Assembly: GCA_017936265.1 (NCBI GenBank)
Contig: JAGBFX010000033.1
Location: 1-64,000, forward strand
Length of the DNA: 64,000 bases
Direction of reading: 5' to 3'
Origin: Bacteroidaceae bacterium
GTDB taxonomy: Bacteria; Bacteroidota; Bacteroidia; Bacteroidales; Bacteroidaceae
Notes under the pieces: generated by a model
Databases searched by the model: none
Told to the model about the DNA's origin: nothing
The model's input: the letters and a program-made list of their open reading frames with translations, nothing else
In this document: positions 25,773 through 34,820 of the stretch, piece by piece
Layout: every line of letters begins with the position of its first letter
How positions within the stretch are numbered: the stretch's first letter is position 1
Position numbers and translations under genes: made by a program

Positions 25773-27128
25773 TTATAATTCCAATGGATTCTTTCGTATT
25801 CTCCATTCAGCAGGGTAAAGGTTGTTCGCCCTGTTGCCTATGTTCTTCACAAACCCGAGAGGCACCCCTTTGTACGTGATAAGCAGATGTCCTACCGGCT
25901 CATCGGCAAAGAGCAGCGCTTCGCGGTGCAGATAGGCAAGCGCCTTATCCCTCTCCACCTCGACTCTTCTGAAAGCTGAAGGATCGAGTTCCACACTCAT
26001 TGCCAACGGATGCAGAGGCAAGAGTTTATTGTTCTTGACCTCGGCAAGAGGCAGAGCGCAATGCAGTACTCTCAGTTTCTGGCAGAGCGCCATCATTACT
26101 GCCGTATGCTCCTTCGGCATTGCCACAACCGTTTCATCACGCATCACTAAGTCGAAACATTCAGCCTCCTTAAGCCACCTGCAGACCTCATCTTTCACTC
26201 TTTTGTCCGCAATCTTCAGGCGCGGCATGCGGGGTTGTACAACAGCCCCATCACCATCTTTGCGCAAAACTGCCATAAAAAGCCCCTCGCCCTTGGTAAA
26301 GCCAGGGATAAAGCGATAAACGGGCAGCCCTTCTGTAGTGAGCGAGCCTGTTATTCCCCATTCTGCAGCAACATCCACATTCAGGACCTCGGCGCCAAGA
26401 TTTCCGGCTATCCACTCCACACAATCCTCATTCTCTTCACGATTGAATGTGCATGTACTGTATACCATAATGCCACCCGGGCGCAATGAATCCCAGATAT
26501 CAGCGACAATCTCACGCTGTCTGGCAGCACACTGCCTCACATTCGCGACACTCCACTGCTCCACCGCAAAGGAATCCTTACGGAACATGCCCTCGCCCGA
26601 ACATGGCGCATCGACAAGCACAAAATCAAAGAAGTTCCTGAACGGTGCAAAATCGGCCGGTTCGTTCTTTGTGACCACAGCCGACGCACGTCCCCACTTT
26701 ATTACATTCTCGGCAAGCACCTGCGCACGCAACTGCATAGGCTCGTTCGACACAAGCATGCTCCCTGCGGGAAGAAGCGAGTGCAGATGCGTCGACTTAC
26801 CGCCCGGCGCCGCACACAGATCGAGCGCACGCACAGGAGAAGTCACATACTGGCCGACCACCTGCTCTAGGAACATCGATGATGCCTCCTGGACATAATA
26901 GCACCCCGCATGAAACAGCGGGTCGGCAGTAAACACCGGACGCTCGGCAAGATAACGGCCCGACAATGTCCAAGGAACATTGTCGCCATCGATACCGGAA
27001 CCATGCTTCAGTTCATTATGACGGATGCTGACAACAGGCTCCTCATCAAGCGCCTGCGCAAAGCGGTCATAAACAGCCTTGCCAAAAAGGGTCTCTGTCC
27101 TTTCTATAAATTCAGCATTCAGATTCAT
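25773..27128 (-). CDS. rRNA cytosine-C5 methyltransferase (NOL1/NOP2/Sun, RsmF-like)
   Basis: A SAM-dependent RNA m5C methyltransferase of 451 residues. The conserved core is complete: LCAAPGGKSTHL binds SAM, VDAPCSGEGMFRKD holds the first catalytic cysteine region, and YSTCTFNREENE holds the second. A C-terminal extension with a PUA-like part (PVGHLLITYKGVPLGFVKNIG) matches RsmF/YebU rather than RsmB. The start at 27128 (MNLNAEFIERT) is chosen because upstream sequence (to 27206) has no family character. The exact rRNA position modified cannot be told. Confidence 0.88.
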   Translation of the reverse strand: MNLNAEFIERTETLFGKAVYDRFAQALDEEPVVSIRHNELKHGSGIDGDNVPWTLSGRYLAERPVFTADPLFHAGCYYVQEASSMFLEQVVGQYVTSPVRALDLCAAPGGKSTHLHSLLPAGSMLVSNEPMQLRAQVLAENVIKWGRASAVVTKNEPADFAPFRNFFDFVLVDAPCSGEGMFRKDSFAVEQWSVANVRQCAARQREIVADIWDSLRPGGIMVYSTCTFNREENEDCVEWIAGNLGAEVLNVDVAAEWGITGSLTTEGLPVYRFIPGFTKGEGLFMAVLRKDGDGAVVQPRMPRLKIADKRVKDEVCRWLKEAECFDLVMRDETVVAMPKEHTAVMMALCQKLRVLHCALPLAEVKNNKLLPLHPLAMSVELDPSAFRRVEVERDKALAYLHREALLFADEPVGHLLITYKGVPLGFVKNIGNRANNLYPAEWRIRKNPLEL

Positions 27129-27305
27129 AAGTAATAGCTTCAGCGGATGCAGGCCATTTCCATGCCTAAGCGCAAAGATACAAAAAATATGCATTAACGC
27201 CGCCATTTATGCTATATAATTAAATAATATAAATATTTTTAAGACAAGCTGAGTTTAGCGGAAAGAATTTACACATTTTCAGATTTCACTTTCGCATAAA
27301 TATTG

Positions 27306-27313
27306 TATCTTCG
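27306..27313 (+). promoter_or_regulatory. -7 promoter element of thyA-folA
   Basis: TATCTTCG lies 30 bp before the thyA start, in an AT-rich stretch. The -33 element is not clear (TTTC near 27284). Confidence 0.55.
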
Positions 27314-27342
27314 CAGTTATTACATCAAGAAAACCGACAATC

Positions 27343-28137
27343 ATGAAACAATACCTTGACCTACTTGACAGAATTCTGACCGAAGGAACAAAGAAAGATG
27401 ACAGGACCGGCACCGGCACCATAAGCGTATTCGGCCACCAGATGCGCTTCAACCTCGAGGACGGTTTCCCTTGCCTTACCACCAAGAAACTGCACCTCAA
27501 GTCAATAATCCACGAACTGCTGTGGTTCCTCAACGGAGACACCAATGTAAAGTATCTTCAGGAAAACGGCGTACGCATCTGGAACGAATGGGCGGATGAG
27601 AACGGCGACCTTGGACACATCTACGGTTACCAATGGCGCTCATGGCCAGGGTATAACGGCGAACACATCGACCAGATAAAGGAGGTTGTCGAAACCATAA
27701 AGAACAACCCCGACTCGCGCAGAATCATCGTGAACGCATGGAATGTGGCCGACATAAAAAACATGAACCTGCCGCCATGCCACGCCATGTTCCAGTTCTA
27801 TGTTGCTGACGGCAAGCTCAGCCTCCAGTTATACCAGCGAAGCGCAGACTGTTTCCTGGGCGTCCCATTCAACATTGCGTCATATGCACTGCTGCTGCAG
27901 ATGATGGCGCAGGTAACAGGGCTCAAGGCAGGCGAGTTCATACACACATTGGGCGATGCACATCTCTACCTGAACCACATTGAGCAGGCCAAGCTGCAGC
28001 TCACTCGCGAGCCGAAGAAGTTGCCACGTATGGTTATAAACCCCGACATAAAGGATATCTTCTCATTCAAGTTCGACGACTTCTCGCTCGAAGACTACGA
28101 CGCACACCCTCACATCAAGGGCGTTGTTGCAGTCTGA
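27343..28137 (+). CDS. thyA: Thymidylate synthase
   Basis: Converts dUMP to dTMP using 5,10-methylene-tetrahydrofolate and yields dihydrofolate. It is 264 residues, the same length as the E. coli enzyme, with catalytic Cys146 in [11 protein letters not shown]. Other hallmarks are [16 protein letters not shown], the dUMP-binding [22 protein letters not shown], and [12 protein letters not shown]. It is followed 56 bp downstream by folA, which recycles its folate product, a standard operon pair. Confidence 0.98.
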   Translation: MKQYLDLLDRILTEGTKKDDRTGTGTISVFGHQMRFNLEDGFPCLTTKKLHLKSIIHELLWFLNGDTNVKYLQENGVRIWNEWADENGDLGHIYGYQWRSWPGYNGEHIDQIKEVVETIKNNPDSRRIIVNAWNVADIKNMNLPPCHAMFQFYVADGKLSLQLYQRSADCFLGVPFNIASYALLLQMMAQVTGLKAGEFIHTLGDAHLYLNHIEQAKLQLTREPKKLPRMVINPDIKDIFSFKFDDFSLEDYDAHPHIKGVVAV

Positions 28138-28193
28138 GCAACAGAGAGAGAGCTGACATACATCGAGAACAAACGAAACACATCCAGAGCAAC

Positions 28194-28691
28194 ATGAACA
28201 AATTGGCACTTATTGCAGCAATAGCGGAAAACAACGCTATAGGCTTTGAGAACAAGCTCATATACTGGCTTCCAAATGACCTGAAGCGCTTCAAAGGACT
28301 GACCACGGGGCACACGATAATCATGGGCAGCAACACATTCCGCTCACTCCCCAAGGGAGCGCTTCCCAACCGCAGGAACATCGTACTCTCACGCAAGCAG
28401 AACGAATTCCCCGGAGCAGAAACATTCCATTCACTCGAGGAAGCTCTTGCCAACTGCAATAACGAAGAGGTCGTATACATCATCGGCGGCGAGACACTCT
28501 ATCGCGCAGCAATGCCCATGGCAGACATCCTTTGCCTGACCGAGGTAAAGGACACGCCCGAAAAGGCAGATGCATTTTTCCCGGAATTCAGCAGACGCGA
28601 TTGGGAAGTAATTGAAGAGGAGAAATTCGGCAAGGACGAGAAACATGAGTACGAATACAGTTTCGTGACCTATGCAAGAAGAAAGAACTGA
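28194..28691 (+). CDS. folA: Dihydrofolate reductase
   Basis: NADPH-dependent reduction of dihydrofolate to tetrahydrofolate. The 165-residue product has the DHFR start LALIAAIAENNAIGFEN, catalytic Asp29 in WLPNDLKRFKGLT, the cofactor-binding IIMGSNTFRSLP and NIVLSRK, and VYIIGGETLYRAAMP. It is paired with thyA and ends at the terminator at 28816-28846. Confidence 0.97.
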   Translation: MNKLALIAAIAENNAIGFENKLIYWLPNDLKRFKGLTTGHTIIMGSNTFRSLPKGALPNRRNIVLSRKQNEFPGAETFHSLEEALANCNNEEVVYIIGGETLYRAAMPMADILCLTEVKDTPEKADAFFPEFSRRDWEVIEEEKFGKDEKHEYEYSFVTYARRKN

Positions 28692-28815
28692 CTACCGGAA
28701 GACTCCACGCAGAACAGCCCGTAAGGCATAGCCATTCAACACCAAAAAACAATTCTGTAAACAAATTTAAGCGTTACCGCACAAGCGGTTTTATAATCAC
28801 TATCTACTCATACAC

Positions 28816-28846
28816 AAAAAAAGCCGCAGCGTTGCTGCGGCTTTTT
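28816..28846. terminator. Bidirectional intrinsic terminator between folA and exbD
   Basis: A 13-bp stem (28818-28830 with 28834-28846) has the GC core GCCGCAGC / GCTGCGGC, a GTT loop, an A-tract on the left and a T-tract on the right. It serves convergent folA (plus) and the exbD operon (minus). Confidence 0.9.
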
Positions 28847-28862
28847 CAGTATCAGATTTCAA

Positions 28863-29372
28863 TTACTGTTCATTTCTCTTGACGTCATACTCAGCAGAGT
28901 ACATGATTGACAAAGCACCAATCTCACGGAGTTCCTCCTTCACGTCGCTCACGACACCCATCTGGGTACTTGGACGCTTACGGCCCTCGGCACCATCACC
29001 GGCATCGACCTTGAGTACAACACGCATGTTGGCCTTATCTTCACCCTTCATGGTATTGTGTTCCTCAGCAACATGCTTACCCACCTCGTACACCTCAATG
29101 AACTTGTCATTGATCTGTACACGGGTACCGGAACCGAGCTGCTTTGCATAACTCTGGTTAGGAGTTCCGATATAAAGATTTATCGCAGATGTCTTACGTT
29201 CAATCTTTGAGAGCTCTGTACCTGACGGAGCCTTGAACTCAACCTTCAACTCCTCTTCGCGCATTGATGTTACAATCATGAAGAAGAAAAGGATCGAGAA
29301 GATCAAGTCAGGGAGTGACGATGTATTCAACTCAGGCATCTCTGCCTTTCCTTTATTGTTAAATTTACTCAT
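28863..29372 (-). CDS. exbD: ExbD-type biopolymer transport protein (second copy)
   Basis: A 169-residue ExbD/TolR family subunit of the TonB energising motor. It has a short cytoplasmic N-terminus, one membrane helix (about 23-42) with the proton-relay Asp22 in LPDLIFSILFFFMIVTSM, and a periplasmic domain. It is the last gene of a four-gene operon with only 7 bp after the other exbD; paired exbD genes are common in this phylum and may form a heteromeric plug. Confidence 0.9.
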   Translation of the reverse strand: MSKFNNKGKAEMPELNTSSLPDLIFSILFFFMIVTSMREEELKVEFKAPSGTELSKIERKTSAINLYIGTPNQSYAKQLGSGTRVQINDKFIEVYEVGKHVAEEHNTMKGEDKANMRVVLKVDAGDGAEGRKRPSTQMGVVSDVKEELREIGALSIMYSAEYDVKRNEQ

Positions 29373-29379
29373 AGCTTAA

Positions 29380-30084
29380 TCATTGTTGAACGTTTACAGT
29401 ATACTCTTGCGGTTTAGCCTCATAGATCTTCATCTTGAAGTACTGCTGACAAACCTCCTGCTGGTTACCGTCGAGTTCCGCATAAGGTCTGCCATATGCC
29501 TCTTCTGCAAGTTCATTACGCAACTCGTTGTAAGCGCCATACAGCTCGTTGGCAACCTTGAAGTATACACTATACTCTGAAGCACGGTCTGTGGTCAAAG
29601 TAATGACGTGGTTCTTGGAGATTCTGCGTGGCTGACCATCGGGAAGAGCATGTTGATTACCATCCTTGTCCTTCCAAATCACGAAGGTATCAATCATTAC
29701 CGGATATGCCTCAAGTTCACTCATCACCACATTGCCGAGCGGGTCGGTTATCTGGTTACGGATGAAATCCTTGGCAATCCAACGCAGTTTTTCAAAAGGC
29801 ACATCAGTTACCTTAACGCCATATCTGCTCTCAAACTCACCGACCTCCATATCTCCTGGCTTAACGAGAACCTTACTGTGCATGTTCACATTAACAGCAA
29901 GAACGTTTCTCTGCAGAATCTTTGGCGGAGGGGTATTATCCTCTGTTTTTTCCGGAAGACGCGAATTCAGACCTGTCTGATGGCTCATAGAAGTCACGAC
30001 AAGGAAGAAGATCAACAGGATAAAGGAGATATCCGCTGTTGAACTTGCGTTGATTCCGGGTACTTTTCTATTACCTTTTGCCAT
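29380..30084 (-). CDS. exbD: ExbD-type biopolymer transport protein (first copy, enlarged periplasmic part)
   Basis: A 234-residue ExbD family protein, longer than the usual 130-170 residues. The membrane helix (about 17-36) carries the conserved Asp18 in STADISFILLIFFLVVTSM. Its periplasmic region has an extra segment (about 75-150) before the ExbD-like beta part (HVITLTTDRASEYSVYFKVANEL) and a Gln/Tyr-rich end. It sits between a four-helix membrane protein (5 bp) and the second exbD (7 bp). Confidence 0.88.
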   Translation of the reverse strand: MAKGNRKVPGINASSTADISFILLIFFLVVTSMSHQTGLNSRLPEKTEDNTPPPKILQRNVLAVNVNMHSKVLVKPGDMEVGEFESRYGVKVTDVPFEKLRWIAKDFIRNQITDPLGNVVMSELEAYPVMIDTFVIWKDKDGNQHALPDGQPRRISKNHVITLTTDRASEYSVYFKVANELYGAYNELRNELAEEAYGRPYAELDGNQQEVCQQYFKMKIYEAKPQEYTVNVQQ

Positions 30085-30089
30085 GACTG

Positions 30090-30626
30090 TTACTTAACTT
30101 TGTTAACGTACTTAAACAAGCCTGTAAGGCTGACGATTGTTACAACAACACAGATGAGAACCAACACATACTGTACATAGAGCAGAGCATCTGTCAGGAC
30201 CATTGAACCTGTATCCTCGCAAACGACATTGTTGATAAGGATAGGAGCTACTGTACCGTTCTGGATTGCCTCAAGAGAGTTTGAATCGGCAGACGCTGCA
30301 ATAACGTAAGCTACAACTACAAGAGCGATAGCCAGGAAAGGACCTACAAGACCCTTTGCAGCCTCCTTGGGGTTATCCATAAACTTCTTTACCAAACCTG
30401 CTGTCTGATAAACAAGAATCAGAACGATAGGAACAATCACCAATATATATATCCACCACATGAGTGCAGGCAAGAACTGCGGGTCGGTAAGCGGTTTCTC
30501 CTGGCCTGGTAATACAACCTCGTTGTCGAAACCAACGAAGAAGAAGAGGCCAAGTATAACCAACGTTACAGCAAGCAGCGCCAGCAATACATATTTGGAC
30601 AACTTAATATACAAATCAGCTTTCAT
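30090..30626 (-). CDS. Four-helix membrane protein of the exb operon
   Basis: A 178-residue protein with four hydrophobic segments (about 12-32, 54-74, 92-112, 146-170), a short periplasmic loop and basic ends. I recognise no catalytic motif. It lies between exbB and the two exbD genes with spacings of 26 and 5 bp, so it is probably an accessory part of the ExbBD complex. Similar proteins occupy this position in other Bacteroidales as far as I recall, so conserved context, not sequence, is the evidence. Confidence 0.75.
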   Translation of the reverse strand: MKADLYIKLSKYVLLALLAVTLVILGLFFFVGFDNEVVLPGQEKPLTDPQFLPALMWWIYILVIVPIVLILVYQTAGLVKKFMDNPKEAAKGLVGPFLAIALVVVAYVIAASADSNSLEAIQNGTVAPILINNVVCEDTGSMVLTDALLYVQYVLVLICVVVTIVSLTGLFKYVNKVK

Positions 30627-30652
30627 AACTATATAAATTTATTTAGCTGTTA

Positions 30653-31510
30653 TTACTTCTTCAAATTAAACTTTGTCAAAAGATCAAGGAGAGTGATTGA
30701 GCTATCCTCCATGTCTGAAACGAGAGCCTCAATCTTGGTAAGGATAAAGTTGTAGAATACCTGAAGGATAAGAGCTACAAGAATACCGTAGATAGTTGTG
30801 ATAAGAGCGACCTTCATACCACCGGCAACGATAGTTGGAGAGATATCACCCTTCTGCTGGATTTCGTCGAATGACATGACCATACCGATCACAGTACCCA
30901 AGAATCCGAGTGATGGAGCCATGGCAATGAACAATGTAATCCATGAGCAGTTCTTCTCGAGCATTGAAGACTGGAGGCTTCCGTAAGAAACCACTGAACG
31001 CTCAACTGTCTCAAGACCCTCATCGATACGGAGAAGACCCTGGTAGCAGATAGCTGCAACAGGACCTGCTGTGTTGCGGCAAAGCTCCTTAGCTGCCTCA
31101 ACGTCCTTCTTTGACAATGCATCAGCGATACCAGCCATAAGCTTCTTTGTGTTAACCTGAGCCATGCTCAAATAGATGATACGCTCAACACAGAATGCAA
31201 GACCGATAACCATCGCAATGGCTACAAGAGCCATGAACTCGGCACCACCTTCAATAAACTTTGTCTTGAGTGACTTGTGAACACCAGCGATGCCCTCTTC
31301 CTCAACAACCTGAGCAGGAGCCTCTGCTGCCTCTTCAGCTGGAGCCTCAACTGCAGGTTCCTCGATAGCAACTGCCTCATTTGCCTCTACTGCAGCAGAA
31401 TCAGCAACTGCCTCTGTCTGCTGAACATTGTTAACGTCCTCAGTTTGTGCAGCAACCTGAGCTGTACCAAACAAACCCAAAACTGCAACGATTGCAAAAA
31501 GTTTTTTCAT
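30653..31510 (-). CDS. exbB: ExbB/TolQ/MotA family proton channel subunit
   Basis: The pentameric channel subunit that powers TonB. The 285-residue product differs from E. coli ExbB in having a signal-like N-terminus (1-21) and an Ala/Glu/Pro-rich periplasmic stretch (about 24-72) before the first helix. Helices lie at about 89-113, 188-212 and 230-258, with the family motif APSLGFLGTVIGMVMSF in the second and VAGGMKVALITTIYGILVA in the third. It is the first gene of the exbB-orf-exbD-exbD operon. Confidence 0.92.
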   Translation of the reverse strand: MKKLFAIVAVLGLFGTAQVAAQTEDVNNVQQTEAVADSAAVEANEAVAIEEPAVEAPAEEAAEAPAQVVEEEGIAGVHKSLKTKFIEGGAEFMALVAIAMVIGLAFCVERIIYLSMAQVNTKKLMAGIADALSKKDVEAAKELCRNTAGPVAAICYQGLLRIDEGLETVERSVVSYGSLQSSMLEKNCSWITLFIAMAPSLGFLGTVIGMVMSFDEIQQKGDISPTIVAGGMKVALITTIYGILVALILQVFYNFILTKIEALVSDMEDSSITLLDLLTKFNLKK

Positions 31511-31560
31511 TTTGTGTAATTTTTAGATTAATATTTTAAAGTTAATTCATTCAAAATCAG

Positions 31561-31648
31561 CGGAAAGAGGGGGATTCGAACCCCCGATACACTTTTGGCG
31601 TATACACGCTTTCCAGGCGTGCCTCTTCAACCACTCGAGCATCTTTCC
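31561..31648 (-). tRNA. tRNA-Ser (anticodon GGA)
   Basis: An 88-nt class II tRNA on the minus strand. The acceptor stem GGAAAGA pairs with TCTTTCC and is followed by discriminator G. The anticodon arm is CACGC-CTGGAAA-GCGTG with anticodon GGA, the variable arm is long (TACGCCAAAAGTGTA region), and the T-arm GGGGG-TTCGAAT-CCCCC is perfect. CCA is not encoded. It lies 50 bp upstream of exbB. Confidence 0.95.
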
Positions 31649-31717
31649 CGGCTCGTGCATACTGCTAATCGGCATGCAATTTACAACTTTTTTCGCAAAC
31701 TGCACTCTATTTCACGG

Positions 31718-31725
31718 CAAAAGTA
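31718..31725 (-). promoter_or_regulatory. -7 promoter element upstream of tRNA-Ser
   Basis: On the minus strand the sequence reads TACTTTTG, an exact TAnnTTTG match about 70 bp before the tRNA 5' end. A -33 element at standard spacing is not evident. Confidence 0.45.
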
Positions 31726-31873
31726 ACTTTTTTTTTCAAATCAATGAACATTTCTAAAGAAAATGATTGGGCTGACAGAGAAAAAATAAAGAAATAAGTT
31801 TTTTTAACATTCTGCAAGACAAAATAAATGAAAAGAAACGCGCGCACAGAACACCTTATATTGAATTATTGGT

Positions 31874-31881
31874 TAATTTTG
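31874..31881 (+). promoter_or_regulatory. -7 promoter element of lpxK
   Basis: TAATTTTG is an exact TAnnTTTG match. It falls downstream of the first in-frame ATG (31828) and upstream of the ATG at 31909, so it supports the later start. Confidence 0.5.
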
Positions 31882-31908
31882 CACATAGGATATGACTACA
31901 CCAAAAGA

Positions 31909-32985
31909 ATGATTGACGCAAGAAGAGGCATAACGGCAAGACTGTGTGACGCCTTCAACCCATACCAATGGATTACGGCTATACGCAACATGCTCTTTGA
32001 CCACGGAGTCATCGAGTCCCGCGAGTTCCATGTGCCTACAATCTGTATCGGCAACATAACGGTGGGCGGCACAGGCAAGACCCCACACACCGAATACCTT
32101 ATAGAATTGTTGGGCAGAAAGTTCCGCACTGCCGTGCTGAGCCGTGGCTACGGACGCAGGAGCAAGGGATATTTAAAGGCTGACGATTCATCCTCAATGC
32201 TCTCTCTCGGTGATGAACCGTTCCAGATAAAGAACAAATACCCCGACATTGATGTTGCTGTATGTGAGAAACGCGTCACAGGAATCGAAAGATTGCTTGC
32301 TGACGTCAAGGGAACTGAGGTAATACTGCTCGATGACGCCTATCAGCACCGCCACGTGAAGGCAGGCCTGAACATACTGCTCATTGACAGTAACCGGCCG
32401 ATATGGCAGGATTGCGTGTTGCCGTTCGGGCGCATGCGCGAAAGCATCGGTGGAATCGCACGTGCCGACATTGTCATCATGACAAAGTGCAGGAACCTCA
32501 CACCGGAACAGGCGGAATGGTGCCGTAACTACATAAAGGGTATGAAGGATATTCCCGTATTCTTCTCGGCAATGAAATACGGCAAGCAATACCCGCTGTT
32601 CAGGGAGACCGCGCAGCTTGATGAGATATCGCAGTGCGATGAGATTCTGCTCGTGACAGGCATTGCCAACCCTTCGCCTTTGAAAGAGGAGATAGAAAGA
32701 AGGGGCGCCAGGGTGGAACTGATGCAGTTCGGCGACCATCATAATTTCACTGCCGATGAGCTGAAGGGAATTGCGGCACGCTTCAAGGAGATGAAGGGAA
32801 CCCGAAAGGCTATAATAACGACAGAGAAGGACGCTACAAGATTACATGAGAGGGAAGAGTTGCCGATTATTGCAAAGGAGAATATCTACGCCTTGCCTAT
32901 CCAGGTAGAGATTCTCGAAGGAAAAGAGAAAGTGTTTAACCAAATAATAGAAGACTATGTTACAGAAAATTCAAGAAACCGCTGA
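31909..32985 (+). CDS. lpxK: Tetraacyldisaccharide 4'-kinase
   Basis: Inner-membrane kinase that adds the 4'-phosphate in lipid A biosynthesis. From the ATG at 31909 the protein has 358 residues, the usual size. It has an N-terminal membrane-associated helix (WITAIRNMLFDHGVI), a P-loop ICIGNITVGGTGKTPHTEYL (about 46-65), RGYGRRSKGY, and LLDDAYQHRHVKAGLNILLID, the family DDGfQHR motif in a YQHR variant. An in-frame ATG at 31828 would add 27 residues without family character and would place the promoter element inside the gene. It overlaps punA by 29 bp. Confidence 0.92.
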   Translation: MIDARRGITARLCDAFNPYQWITAIRNMLFDHGVIESREFHVPTICIGNITVGGTGKTPHTEYLIELLGRKFRTAVLSRGYGRRSKGYLKADDSSSMLSLGDEPFQIKNKYPDIDVAVCEKRVTGIERLLADVKGTEVILLDDAYQHRHVKAGLNILLIDSNRPIWQDCVLPFGRMRESIGGIARADIVIMTKCRNLTPEQAEWCRNYIKGMKDIPVFFSAMKYGKQYPLFRETAQLDEISQCDEILLVTGIANPSPLKEEIERRGARVELMQFGDHHNFTADELKGIAARFKEMKGTRKAIITTEKDATRLHEREELPIIAKENIYALPIQVEILEGKEKVFNQIIEDYVTENSRNR

Positions 32986-33766
32986 ATTCCTCAGAGGAAA
33001 AATGACTACAGCGCCCGAGACAGCCATCATACTCGGAACAGGACTTGGCAGCCTCGTAAACGAGATAACAGACAAGTACGAGATTGAGTACAAGGACATT
33101 CCTAACTTCCCGCTCTCTACCGTAGAGGGTCATTCCGGCAAGCTCATCTTCGGTAAGCTCGGCAACAAGGAAATTATGGCAATGCAGGGCCGTTTCCACT
33201 TTTACGAGGGATACTCTATGAAGGAGGTCACATTCCCGGTACGCGTCATGCGCGAGTTGGGCATCAAGACCCTCTTCGTTTCAAATGCGGCAGGAGGCAT
33301 GAACCCAGACTTCCTCATCGGCGACCTGATGATTATCAATGACCACATCAATTTCTTCCCCGAGCATCCGCTGCGAGGAAAGAACATCCCCTACGGCGAC
33401 CGTTTCCCCGACATGAGTACAGCATATGACAAGCAGCTGATTGCCATGGCAAAGGAGATTGCCGCCGAGAAAGGAATACGCGTTGTCGAGGGTGTCTACC
33501 TTGGCACACAAGGCCCCACATTCGAGACTCCTGCCGAGTACCGTATGTTCCACCGCATGGGCGGCGATGCAGTAGGAATGTCAACAGTACCTGAGGTCAT
33601 CGTTGCACGTCACTGCGGCATCCGCGTGTTCGGTATCTCGGTAATTACCGACCTCGGTGTCGAGGGTATCGTTGTCGAGTGCAGCCACGAAGAGGTTCAG
33701 AAAGCAGCCGACGAGGCACAGCCCAAGATGACGACAATATTCCGCGAAATCATCAACAGAGCATAA
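32957..33766 (+). CDS. punA: Purine nucleoside phosphorylase
   Basis: Phosphorolysis of purine (deoxy)nucleosides in salvage. The 269-residue product belongs to the trimeric PNP/MTAP family: ILGTGLGSL binds phosphate, VEGHSGKL and QGRFHFYEGYSM follow, FVSNAAGGMNPDF and YLGTQGPTFETPAEYR form the base site, and GMSTVPEVIVARH is the hallmark near the C-terminus. Its start lies inside the end of lpxK, suggesting coupled translation, and thiL begins 8 bp after its stop. Confidence 0.94.
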   Translation: MLQKIQETAEFLRGKMTTAPETAIILGTGLGSLVNEITDKYEIEYKDIPNFPLSTVEGHSGKLIFGKLGNKEIMAMQGRFHFYEGYSMKEVTFPVRVMRELGIKTLFVSNAAGGMNPDFLIGDLMIINDHINFFPEHPLRGKNIPYGDRFPDMSTAYDKQLIAMAKEIAAEKGIRVVEGVYLGTQGPTFETPAEYRMFHRMGGDAVGMSTVPEVIVARHCGIRVFGISVITDLGVEGIVVECSHEEVQKAADEAQPKMTTIFREIINRA

Positions 33767-33774
33767 CACCGTAT

Positions 33775-34812
33775 ATGAACACGACAAAACGTACCGAGAT
33801 TTCTTCCCTTGGCGAGTTCGGCCTCATCGAGAAGATTACAAAGGATATAAAGTGCGAGAACAAGGAGACCGTAAAGGGCATCGGAGATGATGCAGCCATC
33901 CTGCAATTCAGCGGCGACGAAGAGACTCTTGTCACTACGGACCTGCTTATGGAGGGGGTACATTTCGACCTCACATACTTCCCGCTCAAACACCTTGGCT
34001 ACAAGGCTGTCATCGCGAACATTTCGGATATATATGCCATGAACGGCACTCCGAAACAGATTACTGTATCGCTCGCTTTGAGCCGTAAGTTCTGCATTGA
34101 GGATGTCGAGGAGCTATACGCAGGTATCAGACTCGCGTGCCAGCAATACGGTGTAGACATTGTGGGCGGAGACACCACATCATCGCTCACAGGACTAGCC
34201 ATAAGCATAACAGCCATTGGTACAGCCCCCAAAGGCACTGCAGTAACGCGAAGCGAAGCAAAAGAGACCGACCTTATCTGCGTGACAGGCAACCTGGGCG
34301 CCGCATATATGGGACTCCAGTTGCTCGAGCGCGAGAAGATAGCTACAGCCGGTCAGGACATACAGCCCGATTTCCAGGGCAAGGAGTATATCCTTGAGCG
34401 CCAGCTGAAGCCCGAAGCCCGCAAGGAGGTCATCGAGAAACTGCGCGAGGAGGGAGTGAGACCCACGGCTATGATTGACATAAGCGACGGTCTCTCTTCG
34501 GAGCTCATGCACATATGCAAGCAGAGCGGTACCGGTTGCAGGATATATGAGGAGCGTATCCCCATTGACTACCAGACAGCCATCATGGCCGAAGAACTCA
34601 ACATGAATGTGACCACATGCGCCCTCAACGGTGGCGAAGACTTTGAGCTGCTGTTTACCGTACCTATAGCCGACCACGAAAAGGTTGCGGCGATGAAGGA
34701 TGTACGAGTCATCGGACACATCGTGAGCGAGAGCATGGGACTTGCTCTTATTACCCGCGACGGCGTAGAGATGGAGCTCAAGGCACAGGGCTGGACACCA
34801 CAGAACAGCTGA
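33775..34812 (+). CDS. thiL: Thiamine-monophosphate kinase
   Basis: Phosphorylates thiamine monophosphate to the active cofactor thiamine diphosphate. The 345-residue product starts with the ThiL pattern GEFGLIEKI, then GIGDDAAIL and TTDLLMEGVHFDL (metal and ATP binding). DIYAMNGTPKQITVSLAL, VDIVGGDTTSSLTGLAISITAIG and ISDGLSSELMHI follow, all typical. The start at 33775 is chosen over an in-frame upstream ATG (33679) inside punA because the conserved fold begins here and the spacing to punA becomes 8 bp. Confidence 0.94.
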   Translation: MNTTKRTEISSLGEFGLIEKITKDIKCENKETVKGIGDDAAILQFSGDEETLVTTDLLMEGVHFDLTYFPLKHLGYKAVIANISDIYAMNGTPKQITVSLALSRKFCIEDVEELYAGIRLACQQYGVDIVGGDTTSSLTGLAISITAIGTAPKGTAVTRSEAKETDLICVTGNLGAAYMGLQLLEREKIATAGQDIQPDFQGKEYILERQLKPEARKEVIEKLREEGVRPTAMIDISDGLSSELMHICKQSGTGCRIYEERIPIDYQTAIMAEELNMNVTTCALNGGEDFELLFTVPIADHEKVAAMKDVRVIGHIVSESMGLALITRDGVEMELKAQGWTPQNS

Positions 34813-34820
34813 CAGGCAGG

